Shown here piece after piece: positions 59,712 to 64,000 of a DNA stretch of 64,000 bases. The notes under the pieces were generated by a model. The model ran no database searches. It worked only from the letters and a program-made list of their open reading frames with translations, and had not been told where the DNA came from. Within the stretch, counting starts at the first letter, position 1, and each line of letters opens with the position of its first letter. Source of the stretch: Drosophila pseudoobscura (Eukaryota > Arthropoda > Insecta > Diptera > Drosophilidae); contig NC_046681.1 in the NCBI RefSeq assembly GCF_009870125.1, positions 9,251,001 through 9,315,000 on the forward strand, read 5' to 3'. Both the position numbers and the translations under genes were made by a program.

Positions 59712-60375
59712 ATTAACTTTGATTTGAAAAATTTATATTTATATGCAAAATTTCGCTTTTGCGGTATTTTTTCGGTATTTTTGGTATTTTTTAGTATTTT
59801 CGGTATTTTTTTGTGTTTTTATTGTACGGTTTTCCCTCACTCACTTCTGCTATAAGAAATCTTTCTTGATTGATGCCATTATTAATATAATTTCATTAAC
59901 TTTGATTTGGGAAATTTATATTTATATGCCAAATTTCGCTTTTGGGGTATTTTTTCGGTATTTTTGGTATTTTTTGGCAGTTTCGGTATTTTTTTGGTGT
60001 TTTTAGCGTACTGTTTTCCCTCACTCACTACTACTATAATAAATATTTCTTGATTGATGCCAGATACTAGTTATTACTCAAAGTGTCTCTTAATTTTCTT
60101 AATTTTTGGTATTTTTCGGTATTTTTAAAGTAAAGTACTGTTTTCCTTTATTTACTTCAGTTATAAAAAATATTTATTTATTGATTCTTGATACCAGTTT
60201 TACCTCAAAGTTTCTTTTAATTTTCGGCATTTTTTTAAAGTATTTTTTCGGTATTTTTGGTATTTTTTCGGTATTTTTACAGTACTGTTATCCGGTACTG
60301 TTTTCCTTTACTTTTTTCTGCCGTAGGAAATATTTCTGGATTGATTCCTGATACCAGTTTGCCTCAAAGCCTCTC
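59712..60375 (+). repeat. Tandem repeat array (183-bp unit) rich in Ohler motif 6
   Basis: Two clear units start at ATTAACTTTGATTTG, 59712 and 59895, 183 bp apart. Two shorter, diverged units follow to about 60375, each ending in a TACTGTTTTCC...GATTGATnCC-type segment. The units contain seven exact copies of TTCGGTATTTTT, at 59771, 59799, 59954, 59982, 60115, 60247 and 60267, all on the plus strand. Each matches the Drosophila core-promoter motif 6 (KTYRGTATWTTT). Confidence 0.75.
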
Positions 60376-60512
60376 TTAAAAGCTAACTTAGTTGTTTGTT
60401 AAGGAAATATAAAGTGATTTATGGGAAACTGTGAGGTCGTTCTTTCACGACACTCGGGAATGCTTTCACTAATCAGGTATTGAATTGAATTCTCCGAGCC
60501 ATCAAACACATA

Positions 60513-60531
60513 ATACCCCCTGCAAGGGTAT
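60513..60531. repeat. TACCC...GGGTA hairpin fragment
   Basis: ATACCCCCTGCAAGGGTAT is one of several similar short palindromes in this window (also 19418-19439, 23752-23770 and 52299-52317). They resemble terminal hairpin fragments of abundant Drosophila non-autonomous repeats. Confidence 0.45.
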
Positions 60532-63355
60532 TCAAATGGAAGAGAAATTTTATTTTAATTTTCGTGGACATGAGCAGCCTACTTAATTGGGTTCGTAGTG
60601 GGAGTATGAAGAGGGGCCTGGCTTATATGAGTGGCGTGGTGGCATAAGGGGTACAGATAGAGGGGGAATTGAGGTACGGACAGAGGGGGGAACCAGTTCA
60701 AATACATAGACAGGATACAGCACTTTAGTGGAACACAAAATTGTGTCATCTTTTGGTTTTGTGCACACAAATTTCGGTTTTTCGGACCACTCATGGTGTG
60801 TCTACCTCTACGCACCCCCCTCCCCACTCGCTCCTCTCTCTGGAACACTCCATCTGGCTTTTCCTCTCTTTGCGTGTGCGTTCAACTAGGCCTAAACAAT
60901 TTGTGGCTAATTACACGGCATTGCCGGGGCATCAATTGTGACCAGACAGAGGGACCAGAGGCTAACAATTGCACTCGTTGTTTCGGCCATATTCAGGCAG
61001 GCTTTTGGCCAAAAAAAGGGACAAGAAAGACCACACAACCGAAAGTTATTTTATAATTAAAAAGAGAGAGGGAGAGTAAGAGAGAGATAGTTGGCAAGTA
61101 AGGGAAAAGTTTCTGTGGGGAAATACTACAATTACACTTGTCCTCCGGGCTCCAGGTGGAAAAGAAGTTAACTTCCCCCCCGCCCCCCCAGAACCAAAAG
61201 CATAAATTTATGACGCAAAATGACGTCAACCTCAGAGCTGTGCAGTTGGTAAGAATGTTTAATCAGCCGACTAGCAAGAAGAAGTTTTTAAGCAAAAGAA
61301 AGCCCGTTGGGAAACGGGCCATTCAAGAGTTTGAATACTCTATTGGTGGCATAAATATACACAGGTATTCTACAACATTTAGTGGGAAATTAATAATACA
61401 AAAGTATGGATACATGAGCCTCCCTGGCCTCACAGAACCCCGCCTTGAGAGGCGCAACTCTTTCGGCAGAGTATAAAGAAATTTGGTCTGTGAAAAAAAC
61501 TTTCCAAAGAATATTCACCCACTTAATCTTCGCTTCTTTTGCCCCCTGACACAGACTGAAGCTTAATTAAACAAATTTCCACAATGTTTTCTTTTCGGTG
61601 TTGCACATACGCCACGTATGACAGGCAGAGAAATTTTAATCAAACCTTATCGACACAGTCAGGCCTCTGAGGGATTCCTCTCTGTCTGGTTCGCTGTGTT
61701 TTATTTTGTATTTTTTAATGCGTCCCGTTTTGTGGCTTGTAATAAAAATCAGCACGAAATTGCCAAATTATTTAGATTTTCCGCACCAGCCATATTGTCA
61801 AATGAGCAATAAAAAGTGTCTTTTATGGCCCACATGACAGACTCCATAGATATTTGCATAACTCGAGCGCAGGTAGGTAGGCCAACAGAAGGATGCTGGC
61901 TTTATAAATTGCTTTTTTATTGAAATAAACAAAAGCCTGCAGATAACTTTAAGTGGGGGCACATTCACCTTGAAAAGACATGGATTACATGGGCATCACA
62001 CTTGGGTTTTTGTGTGTATTCCATTCCGGGGAGAAAACATAAATTTCTGGTAACAACAGAATTATTTTGTTGTGCCATTTTTGAGGCGACGCCAAAGAAG
62101 TTTTCCGCATTCTGTTGCCTGTTGATAAATAAATATGACAACGAAAGATAAATGGCAGCAAGAAAGGCCAGAAGAGAAGGCAAATGCAGTGCGTTTCATG
62201 GCTGTAGGATGGGAGATTTGAATGCTTCGATGGGGGGGAAGTTACTTACAGTTATGCGATGCACTGTAAGGCCCCACGAAATCGCATTCTAAACTTGGCA
62301 TACGGCTATTTGCATAACGAACCGACTGCACTTTGCTCCCTGACACCAAAACATAAACAAGCAACTCTCCACCAACGGCGGCACCAGGTAAAAAAAAACT
62401 CCCCCCCCCGTGTGTGCCCGTGTGGGTGTGCAATCCATATTTGATATTTCGGATTTTACATGCATTCATATATGTATGTTTGTGTACATAATTATAATGC
62501 AGCCACAGCCGTCAACAGGAGGTGTCTAAGTACGTGCAAAGCTTTTCGCTTCTCTGAAATTCTAGAATAACACAACAGATGGATTACAGCGGCCTGGCTT
62601 AGGGCAGGAGACCAGACTTGGTTGGCACCCATTAGGGTATCCTTTACCGCCACAGAATTACAAATAAAACCCCATTTAATGGTCTCTCTCCCTCGCTGGA
62701 GACGACCAATTGAATGGATCACAGCACACTAATCTAATGCTGATACCCCTGGAAATCGAGTACAACCCTCGGCCAGGGTATGCGTATACGTAAAAGCAAC
62801 AAGGACAACAATCAACTGCAATCAAAATAGAAAAGCCGCACAATTTCCCTGGCATCTGGCATGATGCAATATTTCCATAATTTTCCTCTACCCTCACCAC
62901 TCTGCCCCCCCCACACACAACACGTTTTCCATTTGGCTTTGCATTGTTGTAAATGTTTTACATGCCAAATTATGCAAAAATACAATAACACTCGAAACTC
63001 GTACATATTCAAATATTTTCAACAGAGTTCTATCCATAAATACACCGATGACGACGCCGCTGCCATGATGCCATTCCACGACCGACTGTAATCGATTTGG
63101 AATATTTGAATTTTGGAATTTGCCTGTCAAAGCCCAATAATGACATGTCACGCTGTTTTTGCTGCTCCTACACCACCCTCTACCCTTTCTCTTTTTCTCT
63201 TTTTCTCTGTTGATTTATTTTTGCTGTTGGAAATTTGTATTTTTTTTTGTTGTTGTTTGTTGCTGAAAGTGGGAACAAGGTCATCGTTGTTGCACGCAGT
63301 TGATGCGGATTTCATGGGAATTAAGTTTGATTTGATAAAGGTCATGATTTGGTTC

Positions 63356-63386
63356 GAGTGTGTGTGTGTGTGTGTTTGTGTGTGTG
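63356..63386. repeat. (TG)n microsatellite
   Basis: A TG run with a single TTG interruption. Confidence 0.85.
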
Positions 63387-64000
63387 ATGATCTGATAACG
63401 GCATTTGCAATTATGACAAAACGTAAAACGGTTTAAAGTGTTTTTTGAATGATGGAAAGAGTATGCAAATCGTATCAATTGATTGGCTTCCTTGTGTGTG
63501 TGTGCCTCTGGCATGGACTGCATTCAATATGGTGGATGGATCCTATGGATCCTAATTTTCTTTGGTTTAAAAGATATTCGACCCTGCCAGCGATCTCCCT
63601 ACAATATTTATATATTTTTTTTTAAGCACAAATAAATAAGTTTCTTAGGCTTTCAACAATCTATTGTTTTCAAAAAAATACCTACACTTCTGTTCTAGTT
63701 TTTAGATTTTGTTGGTACCAAAAACAATACCTCCAATTGGCCTTTCATGTAATTGCATTAACATACCAAAATGTTGTTGTATTTTATGGCTAACCTTTTC
63801 TGCTTATTATTCCACAAAAATACCAGCATATGTTGAATGGTTTTGGGTTGCCCAGGCCCCCAAGCCACGGGTTGAAGGGGCGGGGGGCCTGGACCTGGTT
63901 GGAGTCTTTTGTATCGCTTTGGCTGGCCAAAAGACCATTAAAAATATTTTTTCTGCCCATTCAGCATTCAATAGAAATTTACATCACGTCTGAAGCTTGT

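Larger units (their letters stand above)
59080..64000. other. Non-coding right end of the window
   Basis: No supported gene. It holds the motif-6 repeat array (59712-60375), a TACCC...GGGTA hairpin (60513-60531), CT/GA runs, a C-rich tract near 62401 and a TG repeat (63356-63386). The frame at 61138-61476 has no recognisable domain. Confidence 0.55.

Noticed and set aside
1-64000. tRNA, rRNA or CRISPR loci
   Set aside because: I saw no tRNA A/B-box pairs with a matching cloverleaf, no rRNA-like blocks and no regularly spaced repeat-spacer array; the regular arrays present are minisatellites without unique spacers.

Overview
This is animal nuclear DNA, almost certainly from a Drosophila fly. 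The evidence is short GT-AG introns of 54-84 bp, DRE (TATCGATA) and Ohler motif 1 and 6 promoter elements, abundant CA/GA microsatellites, a Bari-like Tc1 transposon, and small genes that match Drosophila families (BAF, Ago2, Diedel). The mix of an Ago2-derived relic, a divergent BAF copy and frequent TACCC...GGGTA repeat hairpins makes me favour an obscura-group species. That is inference; the sequence alone does not prove it.

Gene density is very low. Most of the 64 kb is AT-rich, microsatellite-rich non-coding DNA, either intergenic or inside large introns, with small genes scattered through it. From the left: a divergent barrier-to-autointegration factor gene (799-1155, minus) with motif 1 and DRE upstream; a broken Argonaute-2 relic (about 2785-3340, plus); about 19 kb with no supported gene; a possible small gene behind a DRE (22569-22895, minus); a two-exon basic protein with a possible mitochondrial leader (27494-28019, minus); an intact Bari-like transposon (28425-30125); a short Diedel-like secreted protein (31606-31788, minus); and a two-RING protein (32651-33097, plus).

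The right half holds an unrecognised spliced coding tract overlapped by a cysteine-rich micro-ORF (35164-35590, minus), a Tc1-type MITE (38367-38534), two more single-RING genes (43024-43260 and 47543-47776, minus), a duplicated coding relic (50778-51060), an orphan coding exon (53068-53286, plus), an uncharacterised two-exon gene (57566-58280, plus) and a decayed spliced gene (about 58370-59075, minus). The last part, to 64000, is non-coding and includes a tandem array of Ohler motif 6.

The three RING genes share zinc-ligand spacing and an intron just upstream of the start codon, so they form one duplicated family. BAF, Ago2 and Diedel all belong to families tied to defence against viruses or mobile DNA. 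Whether that clustering means anything is speculative.
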